Below the pieces are notes generated by a model, which searched no databases, was not told the origin of the DNA, and saw only the letters and a list, made by a program, of their open reading frames with translations. Below are positions 17,608-27,626 of a DNA stretch of 64,000 nt, one piece after another. The stretch lies in NCBI GenBank assembly GCA_004020315.1, contig SAQG01000001.1:372001-436000 (forward strand), in the 5' to 3' direction. Source of the DNA: Mesorhizobium sp. (lineage in GTDB: Bacteria > Pseudomonadota > Alphaproteobacteria > Rhizobiales > Rhizobiaceae). A program made the position numbers and the translations under genes. Positions within the stretch are counted from its first letter, which is position 1. The number at the start of each line of letters is the position of its first letter.

Positions 17608-18671
17608 CAGCCCGCCTTCGCCATCTGCATCAGGGTTACGCGGCTCTGCAGCCGGCGCTGCGCCTGGTCGACGACGACAGCGACGATGATGACGAGGCCC
17701 TTGATCACCATCTGCCAGAACGAGCTTACGCCCATCATGACCAGCCCGTCCGAAAGAATGCCGATGACGAAGGCGCCGACAATGGTGCCACCGATCGTGC
17801 CGCGGCCACCCGACATCGAGGTGCCGCCGAGCACAGCCGCGGCGATGGCGTTGAGCTCGAAGCTTTCGCCGGTCGCCGGATGCGAAGCCATCAGCTCGGA
17901 CGAGATGATCAGGCCGACGATCGCCGCGCAGAAGCCGGAGAACATATAGACGAACATCTTCACCATGTTGACCCTGACGCCCGAAATCCGCGCCGCCCGT
18001 TCGTTGCCGCCGACGGCAAAGATGTGGCGGCCGAGCGGGGTGTATTTGGCGAGATAGGCCGCCCCCAGCGCAACGACGACAAGAATCCATATCGAGACCG
18101 GCAGACCGAGCAGCCGGCCGGCGCCGAGGAAGCCGAACCCGGTCGTTCCCAGATCGGGCTTGCCGACAAGGTTCGGGAAGGTGCGGCCATCGGACGACAG
18201 CAGCGCCAGGCCGCGTGCGACATAGAGCACGCCGAGCGTGGCGATGAACGGCGCGACATTCAGCCTGGTGATCAGCAATCCGTTGACGGCGCCGATCAGT
18301 ATGCCGACCGCCAGCGTGATCAGTGCGATCTCGAAGACATTGAAATAGATCGTGTAGCCGACCTGCAGGTCGATGCCGTTGAGCACGAGATAGCCGGCCA
18401 CCATGCCGCACAGGCCGACGATCGAGCCAACCGACAGATCGATGCCTCCGGTGATGATGACGAAGGTCATGCCCATGGCCAGGAACGCGTTCAGCGCCAC
18501 GTGCTTCGACATCAGGATCAAATTGGCCGCCGACAGGAAATTCGGTGCCGCGATCGAGAAGAAGATCAGGACGGCGATCAGCGCGATGAACGTCCTCGCC
18601 TTCATCAGCGTCAGCAGGACGGAGCCGCTCGAGGCGGAGGCAACAGAAGCCTTGGCCGGGATGTCAGTCAT
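17607..18671 (-). CDS. Sugar ABC transporter permease (RbsC-like), predicted D-apiose
   Basis: 354 aa, about ten hydrophobic segments, branched-chain/ribose permease family. The GMTFVIITGGIDLSVGSIVGL motif near residue 75 and AVLGGTSMSGGRGTIGGTIVGA near 270 are typical of RbsC. Forms the membrane channel with the ATPase at 18664 and the binding protein at 20971. ATG 18671 overlaps the ATPase stop by 8 nt. Apiose specificity is inferred from apsD and apnL in the same operon. Confidence 0.9.
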   Translation of the reverse strand: MTDIPAKASVASASSGSVLLTLMKARTFIALIAVLIFFSIAAPNFLSAANLILMSKHVALNAFLAMGMTFVIITGGIDLSVGSIVGLCGMVAGYLVLNGIDLQVGYTIYFNVFEIALITLAVGILIGAVNGLLITRLNVAPFIATLGVLYVARGLALLSSDGRTFPNLVGKPDLGTTGFGFLGAGRLLGLPVSIWILVVVALGAAYLAKYTPLGRHIFAVGGNERAARISGVRVNMVKMFVYMFSGFCAAIVGLIISSELMASHPATGESFELNAIAAAVLGGTSMSGGRGTIGGTIVGAFVIGILSDGLVMMGVSSFWQMVIKGLVIIVAVVVDQAQRRLQSRVTLMQMAKAG

Positions 18672-20220
18672 GGGCGGTGTTCTCCGTGTGCGGGACCGGT
18701 CCGTGGCCAAGCGCCGATGCGGCGACAAGTGCCGCCTCCGTCGCCTCGGCGCGATCGAACATGCCGGTCAGTTTTCCATTGCTCATCACCGCGATCCGGT
18801 CGGACAGCGCCATCACCTCGTCGAGATCGGAGGTGGCGAAAAGAATGCCCAGTCCGTCGCGGGACAGTTTGCGCATGGTGCGGAAGACGTCGGCCTTGGC
18901 GCCGACATCGATGCCGCGGCTCGGCTCGTCCATCAAAAGCACCTTGGGTCCGGTGAGCAGCGCCTTGCCGATGACCACCTTCTGCTGGTTCCCGCCCGAC
19001 AGCGACGAGACCTCCTGTGCCGGGTCGGCGACCTTGATCGCCAGCTCCCGCACCATCTGCGCCACCGCCTGGTTTTCCTTGGCGCTGCGGATATGGAACA
19101 GGCGGACAAACCGCGACAGGCTGGCCAGCGTCAGATTGGTGGCAACCGAGAGGATCGACACCAGCCCTTCGCGCTGGCGGTCCTCGGGGATCAGCGCCAG
19201 CCCGCGCCGGATGCGTCGCGTCGTGTCACGCTCCTTCACCTTCTTGCCGGCAATGAAGATCGTTCCGGTTGCGTGGCCGTGGCGTCCCATGATGCAGTCG
19301 AACAGCTCGCTGCGCCCGGCGCCCATCAGGCCGTAGATGCCGAGGATCTCGCCGGCGCGCAGCGACAGCGAGACATGATCGACCGCAAGCCCACCGGTCA
19401 CGCGCGGCAGGCAGATGTCCTCGGCGCGGAAAATCTCATCGCCCGGAACATGGCCGTCGGCCTTGGCGAAGTCCTTGGCGTCAGAGCCGATCATCTGCCG
19501 CACGATCCACTGCGTGTCGACGTTTTTCATCTTCTCCTGGCCGGTGATCCGCCCATCGCGCAGCACGGTGATGTAGTCGCCGATGCGGATTAGCTCCCCG
19601 AGCCGGTGCGAGATGTAGACGATCGCCACGCCGCGCGCCTTGAGGTCGGCAATCACCTTGAACAGGATCTCGACTTCCGCCGCACTCAGCGCCGAGGTCG
19701 GTTCGTCCATGATCAGGATGCGCGCGTCGAGCGAAACCGCCTTGGCGATCTCGACCAGCTGCTGCTGGCCGATGCGCAGGTCCTCGACCAGCATGTCGGG
19801 CCGGATGCCGGCTTCCAGGCGCTCGAGAAATTCGGCCGCGCGGCGCTCCTGTTTTCTGCTGTCGATCTTGCGGAACCGGTTGGTGATCTCGCGGGTGGCG
19901 AAAATGTTTTCGGCGACGGTCAGGTTGCCGAACAGGTTCAGCTCCTGAAACACCATGCCTATGCCGCGCTTTACCGCGTCGCCGGATGACGAGAACGAAA
20001 CCTCCTCACCCTCCAGGAGTATGCGGCCGAGCGTCGGCTGTTCGACGCCGGCGATAATCTTCATCAGCGTCGATTTGCCGGCGCCGTTTTCGCCGACGAG
20101 CACGTTGACCGCGCCCTTACGCACCTCGAAATTCGCGCGCTTGACCGCGACGGTGCCCGAATAGACCTTTGAGACGTCTTCCAGTTTCAGGATGACGTCA
20201 TGATCGGCGGCGGCAATCAT
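18664..20220 (-). CDS. Sugar ABC transporter ATP-binding protein (RbsA-like), predicted D-apiose
   Basis: 518 aa with two ATPase domains. Domain 1 has Walker A GENGAGKST, signature LRIGQQQLVEIAKAVS and Walker B RILIMDEPTSALS. Domain 2 has the degenerate Walker A GLMGAGRSEL and signature LSGGNQQKVVIGKALL, as in RbsA. Its ATG overlaps the DUF2291 stop (ATGA, 20217-20220), and its stop overlaps the permease start, so the three genes are translationally coupled. Confidence 0.92.
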   Translation of the reverse strand: MIAAADHDVILKLEDVSKVYSGTVAVKRANFEVRKGAVNVLVGENGAGKSTLMKIIAGVEQPTLGRILLEGEEVSFSSSGDAVKRGIGMVFQELNLFGNLTVAENIFATREITNRFRKIDSRKQERRAAEFLERLEAGIRPDMLVEDLRIGQQQLVEIAKAVSLDARILIMDEPTSALSAAEVEILFKVIADLKARGVAIVYISHRLGELIRIGDYITVLRDGRITGQEKMKNVDTQWIVRQMIGSDAKDFAKADGHVPGDEIFRAEDICLPRVTGGLAVDHVSLSLRAGEILGIYGLMGAGRSELFDCIMGRHGHATGTIFIAGKKVKERDTTRRIRRGLALIPEDRQREGLVSILSVATNLTLASLSRFVRLFHIRSAKENQAVAQMVRELAIKVADPAQEVSSLSGGNQQKVVIGKALLTGPKVLLMDEPSRGIDVGAKADVFRTMRKLSRDGLGILFATSDLDEVMALSDRIAVMSNGKLTGMFDRAEATEAALVAASALGHGPVPHTENTAHD

Positions 20221-20876
20221 GGCTTTGGCCCGATCTCTACCTCCGCCGGCGTCACCAGCGGCAGGTCCTGGCCGTTGCCCATGACATAGGCGCCGACAAC
20301 CCTAACGCTCCGGCCCTCCAGCGCATCGCGCGGCAGCTTGGAAAGCATTGTCTTGTCGGCATAGGTGTTGAACGCCTTGCCGAACTGGGCGAAATCGATC
20401 TGGTTGGTGAAATCGTTGAACTGGATAAAGTCGAGGCTGTCGCGCAGCGCGGTGCCACGCATCGCGGGTCCGATCTGCACCCGCGCATCGGCCTTGCCGT
20501 CGCCATCGGCGTCGACGTCCATCGTTGCCGCGCGCGACTGTGTATTCGCTGCGACGATCTTTCCCTCCAGGCGAACCGCGAAGGTCCACGGCGAATTCGC
20601 CTGCTTCTTCGGATTGCTGTATTTGGCGCCGGCGGCGGCAGGATCGGCTTTGGCCAGGGCGTGAACCTCGGGAAACGGTCCGGCCTTCTGCTGGAGATAA
20701 GGCACCATCTTCGCGGCCCAGACGTCCCCGACCATCTTGTCCGCATTGAAAGCCGGGGTATTGCCGCCGTTTTCTGCGGAAGGCGTCGGCAGGATCTTGC
20801 AGGCGGTCAGGCTGATGCCGACGCTCACGGCGAGGATCGGCGCGGTGAGGATCGGCCAAGTCAGCTTGTTCAACAT
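20217..20876 (-). CDS. DUF2291 periplasmic lipoprotein of a sugar ABC operon
   Basis: 219 aa. A hydrophobic leader ends in a lipobox (GISLTAC, Cys about residue 26), so it should be lipidated and held at the periplasmic side. A mature part with PWTFAVRLEGKIVAANTQSR and DVDADGDGKADARVQIGP follows, the second reminiscent of an OB-fold family. DUF2291 genes are regularly found between binding protein and ATPase genes of ribose-type ABC operons in Rhizobiales, as here; their function is unproven. Coupled to the ATPase by ATGA. Confidence 0.82.
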   Translation of the reverse strand: MLNKLTWPILTAPILAVSVGISLTACKILPTPSAENGGNTPAFNADKMVGDVWAAKMVPYLQQKAGPFPEVHALAKADPAAAGAKYSNPKKQANSPWTFAVRLEGKIVAANTQSRAATMDVDADGDGKADARVQIGPAMRGTALRDSLDFIQFNDFTNQIDFAQFGKAFNTYADKTMLSKLPRDALEGRSVRVVGAYVMGNGQDLPLVTPAEVEIGPKP

Positions 20877-20970
20877 GTCGGCTTGTTCGGCATGGCGGTC
20901 AGGGGCACCCAGTAAATGGAAGCAAGGGACGAGCCGGAAGCTCGTCCCTCGCGATTGATGTCACGCCGGC

Positions 20971-21945
<975 letters not shown>

Positions 21946-22133
21946 TCAGGTCACTGTCTGCATTTCATTCGTCATGCGGCACAAGAGATCGCGGATCGCC
22001 TCAGTTTCAAAACCGTTTGCCGGCTTCCTCTGAACGGATCGTCGCGCCCCAGTCCCCGCCGTCCTCCACTCGCCCAGGCCTCGAATTCCTTGGCGAGGCC
22101 TAGTTGGCCCGAGCCTACGAACAGCTAAGCCAA

Positions 22134-22150
22134 CTGGTATGATGATTCAA
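22134..22150. promoter_or_regulatory. Putative GntR operator upstream of the apiose ABC operon
   Basis: CTGGTATGATGATTCAA, matching the CTGGTATRAT core at 13908 and 23225; the preceding CAA is also shared with the 23225 site. It lies about 220 nt before the binding-protein start in the 431-nt gap 21913-22343. The rest of that gap holds the repeat at 22184 and no gene. Confidence 0.45.
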
Positions 22151-22183
22151 TCACTAATTCAGATGATATGTACCCGGTCTTGC

Positions 22184-22331
22184 ATTCTCCCCCTGTGGGA
22201 GAAGGTGGCCGAGCGAAGCTCGGTCGGATGAGGGGTGTTCCAGCTTGGCACCTACCGCACTCCGTCCAGCACCCCTCAACCGTCTTGGCGCTGCGCGCCA
22301 ATCCACCTTCTCCCACAAGGGGAGAAGGGAA
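22184..22331. repeat. Large imperfect inverted repeat (rhizobial intergenic mosaic-type element)
   Basis: CTCCCCCTGTGGGAGAAGGTGG on the left is mirrored by a CCACCTTCTCCCACAAGGGGAG run on the right, with inner blocks GGATGAGGGGTG and CACCCCTC also complementary. Small internal stems lie in each arm (CCGAGCGAAGCTCGG; TTGGCGCTGCGCGCCAA). The pattern of a TTCTCCC-type palindrome around a GATGAGGGG core is, from general knowledge, widespread in rhizobial intergenic DNA. It sits 13 nt after the apnO stop and could act as a terminator or mRNA stabiliser. Confidence 0.7.
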
Positions 22332-22343
22332 AGCGTCGCCGCC

Positions 22344-23171
22344 TCAGGTGATGCGTTGAATGCTCGCTGCAATCTCTTCCGGCTCGAAGACCCGCTTCCA
22401 GTCGTCACGCATCAAGACCGGCTTGCCGAACTCGATGGCCTTGTTGCAGGCGTCGGAGAACACGCCCTTGGTCTCACCGAAGATGACAGCACCGAGCACG
22501 TTCATGTGGCCAAGCAGGAAGTCGAGTGCGGCCTGCTGGTCGACCCCGCGCGCGACGACCTCGTCGACCGCTTCCTTCATGACGACAAGCAGCGAGGCGC
22601 AGACGGTTTCCGAAAGGCCCGGCTCGAGCAGCGCCATCTGGTCGACCGTGACGCGATGCGACCGCATCACAGGAGCCCAGATGATCTTGGCGATCGCTTC
22701 GCCCTTGGCGAAATCTTCCTCTGGCCCCTGCATCAGGGCGCTGACCATATGCTGCTTGGCCTTGACGCCGCCGAAATAGTCCTTCTTGGCCGCCATGTCG
22801 GTCTCGTCGTTGTAGATCGGCGGATGGCAGGGATGGGTGACGAAATAGGTCAAGTCCGGCCGCTTCGGCAAATGGCCGGCGAAAGGTGCTGCGGCGTCCA
22901 GCACGACGACCATGGTGCCGGACGCAAGCTTGCCCTCGATGCTGGCCGCGACCTTCCCGATATGGGTGTCGGGAACCGCCAGGATCACCACCTCGGCGCC
23001 ATTCAGGGCTTCATCGGCGCTGACCGCGTCGATGCCCAACCCGGTCTTCAGCCGCTCGCAGCCGGCATCGCTGACCTCGACATGGCGTATCGTGTAGGGA
23101 GAGCCGCGAAAATTGGTCGACAGGCGGTAACCCATTTTCCCGCCGGCACCAAACAGCGCAATCGTTGTCAT
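22344..23171 (-). CDS. apnO: D-apionate oxidoisomerase
   Basis: 275 aa. N-terminal Rossmann GAGGKMGYRLSTNF, then VVILAVPDTHIGKVA, VVVLDAAAPFAGHLPKRPD and THPCHPPIYNDE, followed by a helical domain of the phosphogluconate-dehydrogenase type. This is the ApnO family, which oxidises and rearranges D-apionate to 3-oxo-isoapionate with NAD. It is transcribed alone on the minus strand, upstream of the ABC operon, with its own copy of the GGTATA operator at 23225. The step fits exactly between ApnL and OiaK. Confidence 0.85.
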   Translation of the reverse strand: MTTIALFGAGGKMGYRLSTNFRGSPYTIRHVEVSDAGCERLKTGLGIDAVSADEALNGAEVVILAVPDTHIGKVAASIEGKLASGTMVVVLDAAAPFAGHLPKRPDLTYFVTHPCHPPIYNDETDMAAKKDYFGGVKAKQHMVSALMQGPEEDFAKGEAIAKIIWAPVMRSHRVTVDQMALLEPGLSETVCASLLVVMKEAVDEVVARGVDQQAALDFLLGHMNVLGAVIFGETKGVFSDACNKAIEFGKPVLMRDDWKRVFEPEEIAASIQRIT

Positions 23172-23224
23172 CTAGCCGTACTCCTGATCTCGAACGATGG
23201 GCCTGCCGATCGTCATCTGATCAA

Positions 23225-23244
23225 CTGGTATAATCACACTACCA
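23225..23244. promoter_or_regulatory. Putative GntR operator upstream of apnO
   Basis: CTGGTATAATCACACTACCA contains a perfect TGGTA-N9-TACCA inverted repeat (23226-23244), the most symmetric of the three CTGGTATRAT sites. It lies 54 nt before the apnO start on the minus strand, where a promoter should be. Confidence 0.55.
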
Positions 23245-23553
23245 TGGTTTGGCAACCTGCAGAGGGATCGAAATGCTGGCCGGTTTACGGGGCCTCCTTC
23301 GTCAGTGTGACGGGCTGTATCGTCGCCCACGGCATCGACGGACGATCGCCTCGCCATAGCCTGCCCTGCCGGCGACGAGCACAAAGACGCCGGGACAATG
23401 TTCCGATCACGGAGAATGCCGGCTGTCGGAGACGAGCTACTCTGGATTGGACACAAGCCTGCGCCCTGCCGCCGACATGGCAACTGAGGGCCGGGATTCT
23501 CGGTTATCCGATAATGATGATGATGCCGCTTTCGAATCGATGAAGCCGGATCA
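23245..23553. other. Intergenic stretch, no gene seen
   Basis: About 310 nt between the apnO promoter and the mtnA stop. Open frames on both strands are short, arginine- and proline-rich and unlike known proteins. I see no tRNA, no strong hairpin and no remnant I can name. Confidence 0.5.
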
Positions 23554-24645
23554 TCAGCGTCCGGGAAACATCGCCTTCAAGCCGTCGCGCGACGCCCTGG
23601 CGACGCCGCGCTCGGTAATCAATCCGGTGACCAGCCGCGCCGGCGTCACGTCGAAGGCCGGGTTTGCCGCGGGCGTCGTCTCCGGCGAGATGCGGACCTG
23701 CGCAATCTCGCCACTCGCGGTCTTGCCCCAGACCAGTGAGACCTCGTCGCTGGAACGCTGTTCGATCGGGATTTCGGCCAGCCCGTCACCCACCGTCCAG
23801 TCGATCGTCGGCGAGGGCAGCGCGACATAGAACGGCACGTCGTTGTCGGCGGCGGCCAGCGCCTTCAGATAGGTGCCGATCTTGTTGCAGACATCGCCGT
23901 CGGCGGTGGTGCGGTCGGTGCCGACGATGACCATGTCGATCTGGCCGCGCTGCATCAGATGGCCGCCGGCATTGTCGACAATGAGCGTATGAGGTACGCC
24001 GTGGCCGGCCATCTCCCATGCGGTCAGCTGAGCGCCCTGGTTGCGCGGGCGGGTTTCGTCGACATAGACGTGAACGGGAATGCCCGCTTCCGTTGCCAGA
24101 TAGATCGGCGCCGTGGCGGTGCCGTAGTCGACGGTGGCCAGCCAGCCGGCGTTGCAGTGAGTCAGGATGTTGACCGGTTCGCCCGGCCGCTTGCGTGCTG
24201 CGATTTCCTTGATGATTTCAAGCCCATTGACGCCGATGGCGCGGTTGAGGCCGACATCCTCGTCGGCGATTTCACCGGCACGCCGGTAAGCAGCCTCGGC
24301 GCGTTGTCCAGATGGGAGCGGCCGCAGGAAACCTCGCATCTCATCGAGCGCCCAGCGCAGATTGATCGCGGTCGGGCGCGTTTCGTGCAGTATCTCCCAG
24401 GCGCCGTCGAGTGCTGCATCGGAAGCGTCCTTGGCCATTTGCATGGCAACGCCATAGGCGGCGGTGACGCCGATCAGCGGTGCGCCGCGTACCCACATAT
24501 CGCGGATCGCCGTCGCGATACCGGCAACGGTGCCGACTTTTTCCACGCGGAAATCATGCGGCAGCCAGCGCTGGTCGATGATCTCCACCGAACGCCCGTC
24601 GTCGCTCAGCCAGATGGTGCGATAGTGGCGGTCGCCGACGTTCAA
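23554..24645 (-). CDS. mtnA: 5-methylthioribose-1-phosphate isomerase
   Basis: 363 aa, eIF-2B-related isomerase. The catalytic Cys lies in [18 protein letters not shown] and the catalytic Asp in [20 protein letters not shown]; the N-terminal [19 protein letters not shown] is also typical. Converts 5-methylthioribose 1-phosphate to 5-methylthioribulose 1-phosphate, and in some bacteria acts on the 5-deoxyribose analogue. Its ATG overlaps the mtnK stop (ATGA, 24642-24645). No mtnB, mtnC or mtnD is in the window, so the classical methionine salvage branch is not encoded here. Confidence 0.94.
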   Translation of the reverse strand: MNVGDRHYRTIWLSDDGRSVEIIDQRWLPHDFRVEKVGTVAGIATAIRDMWVRGAPLIGVTAAYGVAMQMAKDASDAALDGAWEILHETRPTAINLRWALDEMRGFLRPLPSGQRAEAAYRRAGEIADEDVGLNRAIGVNGLEIIKEIAARKRPGEPVNILTHCNAGWLATVDYGTATAPIYLATEAGIPVHVYVDETRPRNQGAQLTAWEMAGHGVPHTLIVDNAGGHLMQRGQIDMVIVGTDRTTADGDVCNKIGTYLKALAAADNDVPFYVALPSPTIDWTVGDGLAEIPIEQRSSDEVSLVWGKTASGEIAQVRISPETTPAANPAFDVTPARLVTGLITERGVARASRDGLKAMFPGR

Positions 24646-25913
24646 ATTCTATTCTCCCCTTCGAGCAGCGCGGCCAATGTGTTGACCTCGTCGATGCTGT
24701 GAATCTGGCGCCGGTTGACGGCGATGTGACGGCCGAATTTCAGCGCCTTTGCCTCACATGTGGCGCGCAGATCGGCGTCGGCAATGGTCTCGAAATCGGC
24801 GTTGTGGGCTAGGCCCAGAATGCGCCGGTGCACCTCGACGCCGGCAAAGCCCAGCATGTCGGTCCAGACCTTGTGCAGCATGTGGTCGAGCGCCTGTTCA
24901 GCGCCGAGCCTGTCGCCCTGATCCTCGAACAGGCTCTTCTGATAAAGCATGCCGGTGCGCTCGGTTCGCCACAGATGCGAGAACTCGGTGCGGAACACCG
25001 ACCACGTCTCGACCGTGACGTCGAGCAGATAGGCGCGCATGGCGTCGCGCTTTCCATTCTGCTCGTGGCCACGCTGCGAAAAGAACGCCATCCAAAAATT
25101 GGCGAGCAGCATGCCGACGTCAAAGGCGATCGGGCCGTAGAAGGCGAATTCGGGGTCGATCATCCGCGTTTCGCTATCGGTGATCATGATCGAGCCGGAA
25201 TGCAGGTCGCCATGCAGCAGCGTCTCCGCATTGGCCGCAAAAATGTGCTTCAGCCGCTGCGCCTCGACCTTGAGATCGCGGTCGCCCCGCAATTCTGCGA
25301 CGATGCCGTCGAGCTGCGGGCTCGTATGCCGGTTCATCTTGGCGTCGAAATACGGGTCCGAGAAAACCAGGTTCTCGGTGATGTCGCAGAGCTCGACGTT
25401 GTCGGCGAACAGCGCCAGATCGGCTTTGCGATCCCTGGTTGCCATATGCAGGTCGGAGCCGCGAAACAGCGTGCGGGCCATGAACAGGCCGATGTCTCTC
25501 GCGATGTTCGGTAACTGCCGGCCTTCGATCAGCGCGCGCCGCAAGATGATGTGCGGCGACAGATATTCCATGATGATCAGGGCCTGGCCTTCGTCGAAGT
25601 GATAGATCGCAGGCACCGAACCGGGCGCTCTCGCTTCTTGCCGCGTCAGCGCGTGATACTCGAAGAAGGAGCGCTTCAACGGCAGCGGCCAGCTGTCGCC
25701 GACCAGGCGGACATAGGGCAGGGCCTGCTTGACGACGGCCGCACCTTGCGCACCCTCGACGATGAACACCAGGTTCAGATTGCCGTCGCCGACCTCGCGA
25801 ACCTTCCAGCGTGTCGTGTCCCTGCCGATATGCGAACACAGCGCCTCATTGGCCCCGAGGCGTGTCGCCAATGTTTCGACCGACAGTGCTTCGAACGGCA
25901 ATTTCCCAGTCAT
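24642..25913 (-). CDS. mtnK: 5-methylthioribose kinase
   Basis: 423 aa. Kinase fold with the catalytic loop [13 protein letters not shown] and the metal site [18 protein letters not shown], both characteristic of MtnK. Phosphorylates 5-methylthioribose at C1 with ATP. ATG 25913 follows GGGAGGTGAGG; an in-frame extension to 25988 crosses the operator palindrome and is rejected. First gene of mtnK-mtnA and divergent from an ABC importer, which suggests the free sugar is taken up from outside. Confidence 0.93.
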   Translation of the reverse strand: MTGKLPFEALSVETLATRLGANEALCSHIGRDTTRWKVREVGDGNLNLVFIVEGAQGAAVVKQALPYVRLVGDSWPLPLKRSFFEYHALTRQEARAPGSVPAIYHFDEGQALIIMEYLSPHIILRRALIEGRQLPNIARDIGLFMARTLFRGSDLHMATRDRKADLALFADNVELCDITENLVFSDPYFDAKMNRHTSPQLDGIVAELRGDRDLKVEAQRLKHIFAANAETLLHGDLHSGSIMITDSETRMIDPEFAFYGPIAFDVGMLLANFWMAFFSQRGHEQNGKRDAMRAYLLDVTVETWSVFRTEFSHLWRTERTGMLYQKSLFEDQGDRLGAEQALDHMLHKVWTDMLGFAGVEVHRRILGLAHNADFETIADADLRATCEAKALKFGRHIAVNRRQIHSIDEVNTLAALLEGENRI

Positions 25914-25983
25914 CCTCACCTCCCGCTTACGCGCTCTCACCATAGTCGAGCCATCACGGTCGGTCCAAGCTAGGAAGACCTCT

Positions 25984-26012
25984 GGCAATTGTCAATCGTG
26001 TTGACAATTGCC
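25984..26012. promoter_or_regulatory. Perfect 12-nt inverted repeat, putative operator between mtnK and the ABC operon
   Basis: GGCAATTGTCAA (25984-25995) and TTGACAATTGCC (26001-26012) are exact reverse complements around a 5-nt spacer. It is 71 nt before mtnK and 37 nt before the ABC ATPase start, so one bound regulator could control both. The SorC regulator at 31978 is the nearest candidate. Confidence 0.65.
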
Positions 26013-26048
26013 GGAACAGCTCCTAGCGTCATGGTCAGGGAGGAACTA

Positions 26049-27590
26049 ATGGGCAAGGATGCGGTGTTCCGCGTGGACGGCCTGAGGAAATCCTTCGGCC
26101 ACATAGAGGTGCTTGGCGGCGTCTCGCTCGATTTGCACGCCGGTGAAGTGACCGTGCTGATGGGCGCCAACGGCGCCGGCAAATCCACCCTGGTCAAGAT
26201 CATCAGCGGCGTCTACGAGCGCGATGGTGGCACGATGAGCCTCGCCGGCCACGACTTCGCGACTCAAGACTTCGCGCTCAAGGACTTCGCGCCAAATACG
26301 CCGGCTGAGGCGATCCGCGCCGGTGTCGTCACCGTGCATCAGAACATCAATGACGGTGTCGTCGCCGATCTCGACGTCGCCACCAATTTGACGCTCGACA
26401 GGCTGAGCGGCAGCGGCGCGCCGACCCTGTTCAACCCAGGCCGGGTGCGCCGCGAGGCGAAGGCGGTCGCCGACCGCATGGGGCTGACGATCGACCTGAA
26501 AGCCCGGATCAGCGATCTGTCGCTGGCCGACCGCCAGATGGTGGCGATCGCGCGCGCCATGGCGCACCGGCCGAAAGTGCTGATCCTCGACGAGCCGACC
26601 TCCTCTTTGTCCAGCGCCGAGGCCGACCGGCTTTTCGCGCTGCTCGACAGGCTGCGCGAGCAGGGCGTCGCGATCCTCTACATTTCGCACCGGATGTCGG
26701 ACATCAGGCGGCTCGCCGACCGCATCGTGTCGATGCGCGACGGGGTCATCTCAGGCGTTTTCGACCGCAAGCCCCTCGATTATGAAGGCGCGGTCAACGC
26801 CATGCTCGGCCGCAAGATCCGCCTCGATCGGATCGTCGCCAGGAATTCGGCCAAGCCTGTCCTGACGATCGATGGGTTGCGGATCGCGGAAGGTGCCCGG
26901 CCGATCTCGCTGACGCTCGGCGATGGCGAGGTCGTTGCCATTACCGGCCTCGTCGGCGTCGGCAAGACGGCGCTCGCCGAGACGCTGTTTGGCGTGCGCA
27001 AGCCGCTGTCCGGGACTATGGCGCTGAACGGGAAACCCTATGCACCGGGGTCGACGGGGGAAGCGATCGCTGCCGGCGTGTTTCTCGTTGCCAAGGACCG
27101 GGGCGAAAACGGGATCGTCGGCGACTTCAATATCCAGGAAAATATCAGTCTGCCGTTCCACAAGCGGATGTCGCATCTCGGCGTTCTTAAACGCCGCGTC
27201 GAGCGCGCCACCGCCCGCCAGCAAATTCGGGAGCTGGGCATCGTCTGCCGCTCGGAGAAGGACGAAATGTCCGCGCTTTCCGGCGGCAATCAGCAGAAGG
27301 TGATGGTCGCCCGCTGGATGTCGCAGGCAGCAAAACTATTCATCCTGGACGAGCCTTTTCAGGGCGTCGACATTTCGGCCAGGCGCGATATCGCGGCCAA
27401 GCTGCGGGCGAGCGCCAACGGCCGTGCGACGCTGCTGTTCGTCACCGAACTCGACGAGGCGCTGGAGACCGCCGACCGCATCCTGGTGATGTCGGAGCAG
27501 ACAATCGTTGGCGAACACCGCAACGCCGACATCGACCTTGAGCGCCTGTTGGCCGAAGTGGCGGGCGGGCCGTTGCACAGCGCAGCGTGA
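26049..27590 (+). CDS. Sugar ABC transporter ATP-binding protein, predicted 5-methylthioribose/5-deoxyribose
   Basis: 513 aa with two ATPase domains of the RbsA/MglA class. Domain 1: Walker A GANGAGKST, Walker B VLILDEPTSSLSS, signature LSLADRQMVAIARAMA. Domain 2: GLVGVGKTALAE and signature LSGGNQQKVMVARWM. ATG 26049 follows GGGAGGAACTA. First of three importer genes (ATPase, permease, binding protein) divergent from mtnK-mtnA. An insertion of repeated FATQDFALKDFA-type sequence follows residue 70. Substrate is inferred from the kinase and isomerase next door. Confidence 0.9.
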   Translation: MGKDAVFRVDGLRKSFGHIEVLGGVSLDLHAGEVTVLMGANGAGKSTLVKIISGVYERDGGTMSLAGHDFATQDFALKDFAPNTPAEAIRAGVVTVHQNINDGVVADLDVATNLTLDRLSGSGAPTLFNPGRVRREAKAVADRMGLTIDLKARISDLSLADRQMVAIARAMAHRPKVLILDEPTSSLSSAEADRLFALLDRLREQGVAILYISHRMSDIRRLADRIVSMRDGVISGVFDRKPLDYEGAVNAMLGRKIRLDRIVARNSAKPVLTIDGLRIAEGARPISLTLGDGEVVAITGLVGVGKTALAETLFGVRKPLSGTMALNGKPYAPGSTGEAIAAGVFLVAKDRGENGIVGDFNIQENISLPFHKRMSHLGVLKRRVERATARQQIRELGIVCRSEKDEMSALSGGNQQKVMVARWMSQAAKLFILDEPFQGVDISARRDIAAKLRASANGRATLLFVTELDEALETADRILVMSEQTIVGEHRNADIDLERLLAEVAGGPLHSAA

Positions 27591-27626
27591 GGGCGGGCAG
27601 ATAATGGGACGTGGAATGGAGAGGGC

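Noticed and set aside
16570..18411. A 613-codon open frame suggesting an N-terminal extension of ApsD
   Set aside because: The extra part is Arg-rich and overlaps the well-supported permease in another frame; the ATG at 17607 gives a normal Gfo/Idh protein and a TGATG junction.
23172..23553. Possible small gene in the gap between apnO and mtnA
   Set aside because: Open frames on both strands lack ribosome sites, domains and normal composition.
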